A DNA stretch of 17,800 nt from Dunaliella salina (lineage: Eukaryota; Chlorophyta; Chlorophyceae; Chlamydomonadales; Dunaliellaceae): the NCBI GenBank assembly GCA_002284615.2, contig MU069655.1:194833-212632 (forward strand). Direction: 5' to 3'. Positions 1-8,139 of this stretch are shown one piece after another. The stretch's first letter is position 1, and each line of letters begins with the position of its first letter. Made by a program: the position numbers and the translations under genes. Below the pieces are notes generated by a model. It ran no database searches. It was not told where the DNA came from and saw only the letters and a program-made list of their open reading frames with translations.

Positions 1-99
<99 letters not shown>
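1..99. repeat. (CA)n microsatellite at window edge
   Basis: An almost pure CA dinucleotide array runs from the first base to about 95 and then degenerates. Its position at the window edge suggests the contig broke here. Confidence 0.98.
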
Positions 100-504
100 G
101 AGCTAGCATTTCAAAGTTGCAGGCTGGAGGAGCTGGTGGAATGTGAGGGAGAAAAGCGGGTGCCTTGCCCACAAACGTTTGATGAGAAAAATGGGCCAAG
201 GCATGAAAGGACTTGACAGGCATTTGTTTGCTTCAGCTTTGCTTCAGCTAAACTGCCCTTTTTGGCAGGAACAGCTTTGTAACCCTTTCCTATCCTATCC
301 TATGCAAGGGCTTGTCAACATGGCTGCAACTTTCGGTTGAAGCAGCCATGGCACGCTGTCAGGCGTAGAATGTCAAAAGAGATACAAGGGAGTGAGGGAA
401 CCTAACGAGCAACTTGCACATGGACTTCAAGTGACAAGCAGCAAAAGGTTCAAGAGCAGGGCTCAATTCAATTTCAGCATCAGAAATACCCATTGGGAGC
501 TTAC
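100..504. other. Region downstream of the AAGAB-like exons; possible last exon or 3' UTR
   Basis: No independent gene is supported here. On the minus strand this lies just downstream of AAGAB exon 2, so it should hold the last intron and terminal exon. A pyrimidine-rich stretch ending in an AG acceptor at 357-356 is a candidate, but joining it in phase to the donor at 504 gives only a short peptide and stop. It does not give the helical AAxLA-type C-terminus expected of the family, so the terminal exon is unresolved. Confidence 0.4.
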
Positions 505-1864
505 TCTCCTCTGTTCCTTTGTCGGGCAGCCTAACCAATACTTCAGACACACCTGCCATCTGCTCCAGTAGCCGCTCCATTCCATCCTCCACAGATTTAG
601 AGGTGCTTTGGGTGTGTGAGCGGCGCTGAGCACCCTGGCAAGCCTCATTTTGGCTGCGGTCTTGGTGCAGCTGCCCCTGCTGCTGTTCCTGCTGATGTTC
701 CTGCTGCTGCTGCTGCTGCTGTTGCTGCTGCTTTTCAACCGCCAATGGTTGCTGCGAGTCAATAACCCCAAAACTACCTTCCTCATGCCCATTCATTGCA
801 CATGGGGGCCTCAATACGCAAGGTGGTGCTTGAGTGGACTGAGGAGGACGTGGGTGCTTTTGGCACTCAGCTCCACGTTTCTCCTCCTCTCCTGCTCCCT
901 CCTCTGCCACGCAACTGGTGCCTTCTTCACCGCCTGCACCTACACCTTGACTGCTTTGATGTAAGTTACTGTTCGCTTCCCTGGCTGGCTCTCGCATGAC
1001 GAGCCCCGGCCACATGTGTGCCTGCAGTACGGAAACAAGGGTGCAGCTATGCCTGCATGCATGCAGCAGCACTTTTCAATCAAGTGGTCCAGAACATCCA
1101 AATAAATGCTCTCTGACGGAATTGGCTTGTTCATGCTACTAACCGCATGGAATCTAGGGTGCCCCATGCGGCAGGTCTTGTTCCAAGTTCTGTGCTATGC
1201 CTAGTATGGAAGGAAACGCAAGCAAACTTCTCTGAGAGATGAGGGTCTGGCAGCACACCTGCAGAGCCTCTGTGATGCGTGCAATGCCTTGCACGTCTCC
1301 CTCTAGGCGCAGCTGCTGGTCCAGAGCAGAATCCGTGTTGCAGCACTCCACGTACTCGAAGCACTCCCCAGCGCACCAGTCCATGGCATCCATCAGCCAC
1401 TGTGGCCTCTGTCCCAAGCTGGGTATGCTGCTGGTGGCTCCTTGCTGGGGGCTGGTTGCCTGAGGGTTTGGCTGTGCATCTCCACAGCAAGGAGTACTGC
1501 TTGCAGCATACCGGTCTGCGTGGGTCGCCACAACGAGGCGCACCCCGGCCTCCTCTGTGCTCCCGCTGTTGCTGCTGGCCCATGATTTTATGGCGGAGAA
1601 GGAGTTCTGGCAGGTGGCGTTGAACACCAGCACGATGGCCTCGCCCTCGAAGGCAGGGGCACTGGAAGATGGACCGCACGCCTGCACTCGAAACGCCACA
1701 TCCGCGCTGTAGTACTTCGTGTGGATGCGCCAGGGCGCATCTTCGTCATTTCCCACTGAAGTAGATGAGCCAGTCAAGCAGGACACCAGGCTCCTTTTGC
1801 CCGCGCCCGGTGCGCCAAGCACGGAGATGAGGGGGACAGGGGGCTTGTTACAGAGACAATCCAT
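505..1864 (-). CDS. AAGAB: AAGAB/p34-like alpha/gamma-adaptin-binding protein, two exons visible
   Basis: Exon 1 is 1864-1259 and exon 2 is 1021-505, joined in phase 0: CAG/GTGTGC donor at 1258 and CTGCAG/G acceptor at 1022. The join reads EALQ-AHMWPGLVM, matching the end of the Rab-like domain in plant homologues. Exon 1 (202 codons) has a P-loop-like GAPGAGKRS at residues 17-25 (R where GTPases have S/T), then WRIHTKYYSADV and IVLVFNAT, typical of this family of Rab-like pseudo-GTPases. Exon 2 is a low-complexity acidic linker with a polyglutamine run, then DGMERLLEQM and RLPD, matching the C-terminal adaptin-binding segment. Family role: a cytosolic chaperone for AP-1/AP-2 clathrin adaptor assembly. 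The start is taken at 1864, just before the conserved region; an in-frame ATG at 1930 would add 22 unconserved residues. A GTAAGC donor at 504 would end exon 2 in phase 1; the last exon is not identified. Confidence 0.78.
672..732. repeat. CTG/CAG trinucleotide tract encoding polyglutamine
   Basis: A CTG-rich tract on the plus strand is CAG-rich in the sense of the AAGAB-like gene. It encodes about ten consecutive glutamines (near residues 300-309) followed by an interrupted Q/E/H stretch in the linker. On the plus strand it creates a spurious leucine-rich ORF. Confidence 0.9.
1022..1258 (-). other. Intron of the AAGAB-like gene (237 bp, GT-AG)
   Basis: The donor is GTGTGC at 1258-1253 and the acceptor AG is at 1023-1022, preceded by CTGC. 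Reading through instead would leave exon 1 with an unconserved tail and a stop near 1154. Splicing restores the family sequence without a frame change, so the intron is supported by protein homology, not only by splice-site letters. Confidence 0.75.
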
Positions 1865-2239
1865 TTGGTAACAATTGCAATTGATTTTTTGGAGAACACT
1901 TGACGAGAAAGCATGAGGTATGCAAACCACACAGTGATGGTCAATACAGGGAGTTCCTTATTTTAAAAATTGTTTTAATTGTGTACAAGTTTCATCCAAG
2001 TTTTCCAAAGTTTTTTGATTTCGACCTTGGGCGCGCTCTGTGGTGGATTAGGATTTATCTATCAAAGCTTGAATTAATCTTGTCAATTGAGACCTTTATC
2101 CGATTTGTGTTTACAAAACCCGTATTCACGGTGCGTTTTGACCGCACTTCTGCCAAAGAGGCTCTGCTGCGGCACTTTGTGAACCCCATCCACAACTTCT
2201 TCCACAAAAAGTTTCTGTGAGTGCCTGCTGAAATGGTCC
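1865..2239. other. Upstream region of the AAGAB-like gene; no gene seen
   Basis: AT-rich DNA lies immediately upstream of the AAGAB start on the minus strand, so its promoter and 5' UTR should be here. I see no convincing TATA box, initiator or other site to mark, and no supported coding region on either strand. Confidence 0.4.
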
Positions 2240-2710
2240 AACCCGGGTGATTTGCAAAGTTTCAAGCCTCTACCCCTTGGAGATGGAAATTCCAAAAAGT
2301 GTCCAACAAAACATTCCACATTGGCTGTTCCCATCTGGACAGCCACCAAATTTACAAAACAGTTGCCCTGATGGCATGGAAGAAAAAGAAAATAAGAAAA
2401 GAAAAAAATTCTACGCAAGCCAAGGGCCTCGTGCATTAAGGGAAGGCCCTTTAACTGGAAAGCTAGAGGCCTCACCAGAAGGCCCTCAGAACCTGCACTA
2501 GACACAGCTAGCCTAGGAGAGAGCCAGAAACAGACTTAATGGGGGTCTGAAGGGTTGCTCGCCATGCCTCTGGACGCCTGGACTCTCCTTCTCCTGTCCT
2601 CCGCCGCCGGCGATGGCATAATCACAGTTGTACCCCTTGAAGGCAGAAACTCCACCCAGAAGACACAAAGTATGAACACCAGAGACAGAAGTTTATCAAT
2701 ATGAAATTTT
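2240..2710 (-). repeat. Dispersed repeat family F, copy 1 (interrupted)
   Basis: Read on the minus strand, two blocks match the repeat at 7880-8130 in the same order. The first (about 2710-2620) contains CTGTCTCTG and then GGTGGAGTTTCTGCCTTCA. The second (about 2377-2300) contains GGTGGCTGTCCAGATGGGAA and TGTGGAATGTTTTGT. The blocks are adjacent in the other copy but separated here by a 234-bp insertion. The translations are also alike (WVExLPSRG and LVAxQxGTxxVExFVG), so the repeat may derive from a coding element whose class I cannot name. Confidence 0.7.
2378..2611 (-). mobile_element. 5'-truncated retroelement tail with 8-bp target-site duplication
   Basis: This 234-bp insertion splits repeat family F. 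It is flanked by the direct repeat GATGGCAT at 2370-2377 and 2612-2619. The paralogous empty site at about 7978 has a single related copy (CATGCCATTAGG). On the minus strand the insert encodes the end of an ORF, RGMASNPSDPH then stop, followed by a 3' UTR ending in a pyrimidine-rich TTATTTTC tract. The same peptide ending and UTR features occur in the larger element at 2780-6060. This is what a heavily 5'-truncated target-primed retrotransposition product should look like. Confidence 0.7.
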
Positions 2711-2779
2711 GCTTTGAAACCAAGCCTGAACAAACTTTGTTCACTCGCGTTAAAACAAAACACACTACTCAACATTTAT

Positions 2780-3161
2780 AAAACTCTCCAAGGCAGACAC
2801 CGCAACAACAGAGACACATTACATATCTATTCATTGGGGTTGCTGTAATAGTTACAATCCGCACACGATTGATCCCATCTGCAAACTCGGCCTATCTAAA
2901 GAAAGTGCCCCAAAAACTGCAACCAAACTTCGCTATCATGCTGTCAAGGCCCAAACAAAAATGAATGGCATTAACAGGCTATTCATTCAACAACCCTCCC
3001 AACACCCACAGCATATTCTACCCTCTCAAACCTTGGAAGACAGGGCTTTGAAAACCCTTATGAAACCATGGTTGGCCAATGTACAGCAGCCGAAATTGGA
3101 CACAGAATTGCGGAACAAAATCACTTTTATACTGACCCGACTAATCCACAAACAGATATAA
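2780..3161 (+). pseudogene. Unrecognised N-terminal segment of the retroelement ORF
   Basis: The frame that contains the ATG at 2961 is open from about 2763 to 3161. It encodes a basic, leucine-rich, probably helical sequence (for example TLMKPWLANV and ITFILTRLIHKQ) before a TAA. It sits directly upstream of the methyltransferase segment in the same orientation, so I infer it belongs to the same ancestral protein. I do not recognise a family; reverse-transcriptase catalytic motifs such as FADD are absent. Confidence 0.4.
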
Positions 3162-3205
3162 AACCTACAGGCACATGCAAATATTGGCTGCACGACGTTG
3201 ACCTC

Positions 3206-4293
3206 GTGAAGTACACGGATGAGCAACCCCCTCATCCAGCATCACCTTACACAAGATCCCACAGCCGACACAAGATCCCACAGCCGTTCCCCTCCTACTC
3301 CATCCCCCCTCATTCTCCCAGAAATTTATACTGCGCACATGGCTTGCACCTACAATACGCAAGGCAAACGTGTTGGTATGGTATCCCCAAACCGCTTCCA
3401 AATCTTCTACAGGGCTTCTTGTGGGGGGCCAAGCTGGCTAGCATGCACGAGGAAACATCACCAGCTCCTGGCAGCTTTGCTACTGAGCTGCAGAGGCTCC
3501 TTTCCTGCAAATCCATGCTTGAAAGAAAGTACTCTAGCAAAAAGACCAAAGACTCTTTTTCACGAGCCCTTCCAACTCACATCCATACTGCCCTCCCAAT
3601 ATGGGCTTTGGTAACCCAAGAAAAAATGGCCTCCCCACTAGACCACAATCCACAATACCAGAATTATTGAGGTGCGGACTCCCGAGCCGAGACACTCTTT
3701 TTGGTGCCATGCAAAACGCCTTCTCATCCAAATTCTCAGGCTTCTCAGTCTGCCATCCCATTTATGACGAGGGTGTCATGACCCAAGCTTTGCAACATGC
3801 CATGTACTCTGGCATTCTCAACACAGAATCCACTGCTACATTCATGTTTTTTCCGGCTTGGAATAAGAACATGATATCCAACCCCTACTCCAAACTTTTC
3901 AATGCCTACCCCCACCTCTGTTACGAACTTGGAACCATACCTCACGAAAAACTAAGTTACAGCGCCCCTGAATCCTGCCCTAACCAAGAGGTGCCTTTGC
4001 CTAAGCATACCTGGGACCTTCGTATCTTTGCTGTTTGGAACAGTGCAGCTTTAATCCATCTCAACAACCATAACAAAGACTGGCTACAAGGCCTGAAAGG
4101 AGATTTGAAAGAAACCACAGAGTGGAAGCTGAAGAACATCAGCAGCCACCCTGTCCTAAATCCCATGCATGCTCACATGCCAGGTTTCAATAAAGTGAAA
4201 CGCCTTCCATTTGACAAACAACACGTCTCCAAGCACCGTAGAAATCCACACATGAGTAATCAAGATACAAACTTGGTGCCCAGCCAATCCTAG
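3206..4293 (+). pseudogene. PCIF1/CAPAM-like adenine-N6 methyltransferase domain of the retroelement
   Basis: The sequence is split over two frames (shift near 3660-3690). It shows the ordered landmarks of PCIF1-type cap-adenosine N6-methyltransferases. These are an ASPL block (EKMASPLD, about 3625), a D-x2-FG block (RDTLFGAM), an F-x-G strand (SSKFSGFSV) leading into the catalytic loop at 3754-3765, an alternating hydrophobic strand with P-x-W (FMFFPAWNKN), and a late strand FAVWNSAALIHLNN. The catalytic NPP(F/Y) tetrad reads HPIY here, so this copy is probably inactive or divergent. In other eukaryotes the family methylates the first transcribed adenosine of capped mRNA using SAM. Its place next to RNase H in a retroelement is unusual. 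Family assignment is from remembered motifs, not a search. Confidence 0.6.
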
Positions 4294-4304
4294 CTCTCAA
4301 AGTT

Positions 4305-4745
4305 GTTGATTGGAGGAAATGGGCGAACACAGATGGCAGCTGCCTTGTCCATACAGTAAGCAAGAAATTGGAGCAGGCATCGACTGCCCGTCCACTTACA
4401 GCAAGAAGTTTGTAGAACCAAACGGTGCTGAGATTATAAAAACCCATCACTTGAGCTGAAATAGCAGCAATTGCTGCTGCTATCATCACCAAATATGTAG
4501 ATATTGCATCAGGCAGCCTCACCTCTTACAATCAAATACGCTAACAGCTTCTCTATTCTGAAAACATCTGAGGCATATCCAAGGAGACGTCCTTGAAATG
4601 ATTTCAACGCTCATTAGATACTTCCATACCAAAATTCGAATTTACAAAGTGAAGTCCCATGCTGGCATCGCTGGAAATGAATGTGCAGATGCTATTGCAA
4701 AACATCAGGCAAAGCAAGCCCAGAGCTGCGTGGCAGACACCGAGA
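4305..4745 (+). pseudogene. RNase H domain of the retroelement (frameshifted)
   Basis: The domain is reassembled over three frames. It has a TDGS motif carrying the first catalytic aspartate (4326-4337), then QEIGAG and VEPNGAEI, then AEIAAIAAAI with the catalytic glutamate (about 4453). At the third site ASGS stands where the family has a T-D-S motif, so that aspartate is lost. The C-terminal KVKSHAGIAGNECADAIAK block is intact (about 4648-4704). This is the LINE-type RNase H signature and would remove RNA from the cDNA hybrid. Frameshifts near 4357, 4437 and 4560 plus the lost aspartate make it non-functional. Confidence 0.82.
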
Positions 4746-5107
4746 TCCATGGTGCAGATCCTGGTGGCAATCCATTTATAGATATTCCTGGATATCCAAG
4801 GAGGAAGGAGTGCATGCTGCCGGCACATCTTCAGGTCCACTACCCACACACAAGCTCACCTATCTCCCCGATCGTCAAGATGCTCTCAAATCCCACATGC
4901 AATCGAAACACAAGCTTGGATATGCCAATGCCAAAACAGGTTACTACTCTTACTATCAAAACTGATTACCGCAAGTAGATAAAAAGAAATCAGCAACATT
5001 GATTAATGCCTTCAGAAATATGCCCAACATGCCTGTACCCATGAAGCATACCATCCTGCAGTACCGCACAGGCATCCTCTACAACCAAATCACGCAATAT
5101 TTTTACA
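4746..5107 (+). pseudogene. Linker between RNase H and zinc knuckle in the retroelement ORF
   Basis: The segment continues mainly in one frame (4681-4965, then past a stop). It has THKLTYLPDRQDALKSHMQ and then MPVPMKHTILQYRTGILYNQ just before a one-base shift into the zinc-knuckle frame. The last block is repeated in the copy at 8148 (LPVKMKRNTI, then TGTLFHQK), so it is a conserved part of the element protein. It resembles the region that precedes the C-x2-C knuckle in LINE proteins. No catalytic function is assigned. Confidence 0.55.
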
Positions 5108-5929
5108 AGGTCAACTGATCCATCTTGCCCCCTTCCAGGCTGCCATCATTTGGACAGCGCACTACACATGCTCTTAGGCTGCCAAAATCATATCATCTCA
5201 AACATGAAAACCGAATGCCATGACAGTGCAGGCAGAATGATTACAAAAGCCCTCAGCAAATGCCCTGTAGAGGCAGGCCTAGTATACACAGACATAGGAA
5301 GCAATTTTTAGCTTGCTCAACACAACCTCCAAATCCCCACACACGCCTCAAACAGAAGTGTACCTGCTTACTTCTTCCCTCGTAACCTTCCAGAGAGGAA
5401 AAGACTCAACTCCAGTCGACCAGATGCTGTTTTGATCACCCCTTTTAATGCCAATCATACTTCTAACGATGTTTTTCCTAACCATTCCCACCACGCTTTG
5501 CGCAGCTCTTCACGGAGGGCCACCAGAACTNGCCGCATGAGGCAACCCCATGAACTTTATGCCATTGAACGCCATGTGCACCCAATAGAAATCAAGTCCT
5601 GTGAGAACAAAAGGCCAGAGCATCAGTTGAACGTGGCAAAGCAGCAGCATGCGAACCTTTGTAAACTTATTATTGCTAAAGCTGTTACGATTCACCCTAT
5701 TCTCCGGGGTGTAGGTGGAACCATTTACACTGGGCATACCCTGAAGCAATTCAAACAACTAGGATTGGATCACCAGCGTGCCACGAAGCTTGCTCGACAA
5801 CTTCATGCCCATTCTGTTCAATATGCCCACAAACTAACCTCCACACGCCGTGCTATTGAAAACAAGAATGCTTCCCACAGCCAAGATCTAGAGCCAGGTG
5901 CTTCTAGTAACCCTCTAGATCCTCATTAG
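5108..5929 (+). pseudogene. CCHC zinc knuckle and PD-(D/E)XK restriction-like endonuclease, C-terminus of retroelement ORF
   Basis: One frame runs from 5108 to the TAG at 5927-5929, broken only by a TAG at 5309. It starts with CPLPGC, then SALHMLLGC, giving a C-x4-C-x8-H-x4-C knuckle. The nuclease signature follows: RPDAVLI with the aspartate at 5423-5425, and PIEIKSCE with glutamate at 5588 and lysine at 5594. RPEHQL, a GVGGTIY turn, LGLDHQRATKLA and TRRAIEN come next, ending NPLDPH. R2-type LINEs carry the same knuckle plus nuclease and use it to nick the target. The D-to-E spacing (55 residues) is longer than usual. The copy at 8140 keeps the same architecture and almost the same spacing, which supports homology. 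The ambiguous base at 5531 lies inside. Confidence 0.75.
5531..5531. other. Ambiguous base (N)
   Basis: A single undetermined base inside the endonuclease-domain pseudogene; it affects one codon between the catalytic D and E. Confidence 1.
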
Positions 5930-6060
5930 CATTCTCTTTTCCATACTTTGTGGTGAAGGGGGCTCAGGCTCTTTTTTGAGCCAATGTGTTTCCTTTTCCT
6001 TAATTGATGTAGGGAGAGTCTCTCTGCCTACTTAGGTATTCTTCTTATTTTCTTATTCTC
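5930..6060 (+). repeat. Retroelement 3' UTR and pyrimidine-rich tail
   Basis: After the stop come TTGTGGTGAAGGGG, GAGCCAATGTG, CCTTAATTGATGTAGGGAGA and a T/C-rich tract ending near 6060. The same landmarks in the same order occur at 6440-6554 (minus) and 16580-16690 (plus), and partly at 2378-2540 (minus) and 9059-9140 (plus). Here the 3' end is pyrimidine-rich, not poly(A). Confidence 0.75.
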
Positions 6061-6310
6061 TCAACCCAAGCATGGGGGTCTGGGGGAGGAGGCTTCAGGA
6101 TGGACTGCTTACAGGAGAGCAAGGTGTGCTACTGGAAGGATGGCCGACAACCCACCAGACCCACATTAGCTTCGGCTGCCCATTGCCTGCCCTTTTTGGT
6201 GGGACTCCCTGTTGGTGCCAGCGCTGACAGTTGGGTCTTTCCTTATTTAGGCCGGAGGTGACCAGCGCAGACTTTTACTTTTTACTTGGTAGGTAAGGTA
6301 CAAGAAACCA
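6061..6310 (+). repeat. Dispersed repeat family G, copy 1
   Basis: This matches 10700-10915. Shared blocks are GGACTGCTTACAGGAGAGCA, GGATGGCCGACAAC, GCGCTGACAGTTGGGTCTTT and CTTGGTAGGT. It encodes AYRRARCATGRMADNPPDPH followed by TAG at 6170-6172, and the other copy preserves AYRK, RC and GRMADN in frame. The conservation is therefore at the protein level, suggesting the 3' end of another element ORF. A partial inverted match lies at 6326-6400. Confidence 0.65.
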
Positions 6311-6439
6311 AGCAAATTTGGTGCCAGCGGTTTGTCAGCCATCCGTCCTGTGTGTCTTGCTCTCTTGGGAAAAGCCCAAGACAAGATGATCCCGCACCTT
6401 CCCCCTGGTCCCCATGCTTGAGTTGCATGGCATGAAATT

Positions 6440-6554
6440 CAGTAAAATAAAAAAAAGGAAGAAAATATCTAAAGGCAAGGAAGCTCTCCCTACATCAATT
6501 AAAGAAGATGAGACACATTGGCTTAAAAGGGCCGTGAACTCCCTCCACCAAAAG
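6440..6554 (-). mobile_element. Retroelement 3' tail, inverted copy
   Basis: The reverse complement carries TTTGGTGGAGGGAGTTCA, AAGCCAATGTGTC, TTTAATTGATGTAGGGAGAG and a T/C-rich tail, parallel to 5947-6060. No coding sequence of the element remains upstream of it. It faces the large element tail to tail, forming an imperfect inverted repeat. Confidence 0.75.
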
Positions 6555-6752
6555 ATTTGAGACTGGAAAGGCTACTGGGCATATGGAGGGTTACCAAGAA
6601 GCACCAGGCTAGGCTCTTGAACCTTGCTGTGAGAGGTCTCCTTTTTTACCAATCGCGCGTCTAGTGGTAACAGGTTTATGGGCATACTGAACTGAATGAG
6701 CATGAAGTTTTTGGGCAAGGTGGTCTGGATCTACTAGTGATTTTTTGAATCG
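6555..6752. other. No feature recognised
   Basis: Unique-looking sequence between the inverted retroelement tail and the protease-like remnant. I see no supported gene or repeat. Confidence 0.5.
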
Positions 6753-6947
6753 GTGGCACGTTGGTGGTCAGGACCTGCTAGTTTTTTAATTGATACTGGC
6801 ATGTTCAGTGCTGTTAATGTTTGTCAGGGACTTGACAGCAAGACAGTAGAGTTTAAGTGCATTTATGAGGGCCTTGTCTTTGGTTTGTCACGCAATATTA
6901 TTGTCCTTGCTATATTGCTGTCAGATCTCCAGATTGGCGGTTGGTAG
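6753..6947 (+). pseudogene. Possible retropepsin-like aspartic protease remnant
   Basis: The frame reads PASFLIDTGMFSAVNV, resembling the hydrophobic-D-T-G core of LTR-retrotransposon proteases, and later LLSDLQIGGW. This is followed in another frame by sequence consistent with continuation of the fold. It is short, lacks a visible flap or partner motifs, and no integrase or reverse transcriptase is nearby. It is a weak assignment from a single motif. Confidence 0.3.
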
Positions 6948-7674
6948 TTGAACCTGATATTTATGATGGCTGAAAGACTGGCAAGGCCAGTATTGAAGAC
7001 ACCTATTTCCGGCATTGATTTTGGTCGTATTCAGTACTCACCTTTGAAGAAGACGCCTCAGTGAGTATGTCCGGCGAAGGCCACCAGCCCTTGGGGAGGG
7101 GACTGGTGTGGCGACCCAAAGTGTGGTAACGTGTCGTGTTTGTCAGGTTCCAGTCAGGAAATCAACCAGGAAATTGGCCAGCAAAGCCTCAGTTAGAGTG
7201 TAAGTGAAGCTGTTCAGAAAGCAACAGCTGTCCTTTGCGCTAGAGTTACCTAGCCTCTGGACGTTAAAAACCACATAGTGGATAGCCAAACGAAGTTGGT
7301 GAAACAGATGCCACAGCTATATGGCATGACAGGTTTAGCAAAGTCTGCAGAGGGGACCAATTGTGTATGGATTGCAAACAGTTCCGGCTACTCCAATTCG
7401 GTAGGTGTGTATGTGACTCCATTGTTGCGGTGTGTGCCCCAGAGGTATTTTGTGCAGAAGTTCTCAAGAGTGCTTTTGTGTTGATTTTGGGCAAACAGGG
7501 GGGCGTGTTCAGACTCGGTGTCTGAGCAGATTCGGAGCTCGATGAAATTCTGTGGATGTAATGACCATAATTGATTTTTCCCAGTGCTATGTTTGCTAAG
7601 AAACTGACAATATTGATTGATTGATTGAAGTGGGACCAAGGATGCGATTGCATGAGGACGTTGATAGAACTGTC
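6948..7674. other. No gene recognised
   Basis: The ORFs on both strands here (for example minus 7264-7803) have no recognisable motif and are rich in H, S and T, as expected for chance frames. A short run of ATTG/TTGA repeats is present near 7609-7628. Confidence 0.5.
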
Positions 7675-7729
7675 ACGCATTGTACTGCAGTGCGTTGCAC
7701 TGTAGTGCGTTGCACTGTAGTGCGTTGCC
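7675..7729. repeat. 15-bp tandem repeat, about 3.7 copies
   Basis: GTGCGTTGCACTGTA is repeated exactly at 7690-7704 and 7705-7719, with a diverged unit before (7675-7689) and a partial unit after. Confidence 0.9.
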
Positions 7730-7879
7730 TTAGAACATTGCCAAGAAACGCTGTTTTGCATTGCATTGCTGGAATTGAACACGTGTTGAATTGGAATCAT
7801 CATACTCTGCGCACACTCATCAATTTCACACGAAGCATTGATTACAAGTAATTACTTAAGAGGCCGCAGCTGGTGCAAC

Positions 7880-8130
7880 ACAAAATCTGTTGTTACAGTG
7901 GATACATCTGTCTCTGAGATTCACGTGTTTTAGGTGGTGGGTGGAGTCTCTGCCTTCAAGGGGTAGACGTAGACCTATCATGCCATTAGGACGACTCAGT
8001 TGCGTATGTCTGGTGGCTTTCCAGATTGGAACACCTGGTGTGGAACGTTTTGTGGGATTTCAGCAGAACTCTTTTTTTCCTGCATGCAAGCTAGTGGGTG
8101 TCCAGCCTAGAATTTTACAACTCCCACCTT
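7880..8130 (+). repeat. Dispersed repeat family F, copy 2 (uninterrupted)
   Basis: This is homologous to minus-strand 2710-2240. It has TCTGTCTCTGAGATTCA, GGTGGAGTCTCTGCCTTCA, CATGCCATTAGGA and GGTGGCTTTCCAGATTGGAA in unbroken order. It represents the pre-insertion state of the interrupted copy. Its end (GGTGTCCAGCCTAGAA) also matches the end of family G copy 2 at about 10887. The reading frame 7890-8162 is open, but I recognise no domain. Confidence 0.7.
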
Positions 8131-8139
8131 CTGGACCCT

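Larger units (their letters stand above)
2780..6060 (+). mobile_element. Decayed non-LTR-type retroelement with methyltransferase, RNase H and restriction-like endonuclease domains
   Basis: This is one long ancestral reading frame, followed through at least six frameshifts and a TAG stop. In order it has an unrecognised N-terminal region, a PCIF1-like methyltransferase, RNase H, a CCHC knuckle, a PD-(D/E)XK nuclease, an NPLDPH end and a 3' UTR with a pyrimidine-rich tail. A C-terminal zinc knuckle plus restriction-like endonuclease is the arrangement of R2-type LINEs. RNase H plus that nuclease recalls the Dualen/RandI elements of Chlamydomonas. No reverse transcriptase is visible; I infer 5' truncation, but an RT-less element is possible. 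The 5' boundary is approximate. Tails of the same family recur elsewhere in the window. Confidence 0.75.

Noticed and set aside
650..964. Leucine-rich plus-strand ORF
   Set aside because: It is the antisense of the CAG/polyglutamine tract and linker of the AAGAB-like exon 2; the leucine run comes from CTG repeats.
2083..2505. 140-codon minus-strand ORF
   Set aside because: It spans the junction between repeat F and the inserted retroelement tail, so it is not a single gene.
3134..3170. FYTDPT sequence resembling an RNase H TDGS motif
   Set aside because: No following GAG or AEL motifs. The real RNase H, with TDGS, AEIAAI and the C-terminal SHAGIAGNECAD block, lies at 4305-4745.
7264..7803. 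179-codon minus-strand ORF
   Set aside because: It runs through the 15-bp tandem repeat, has a biased H/S/T composition and shows no known motif.
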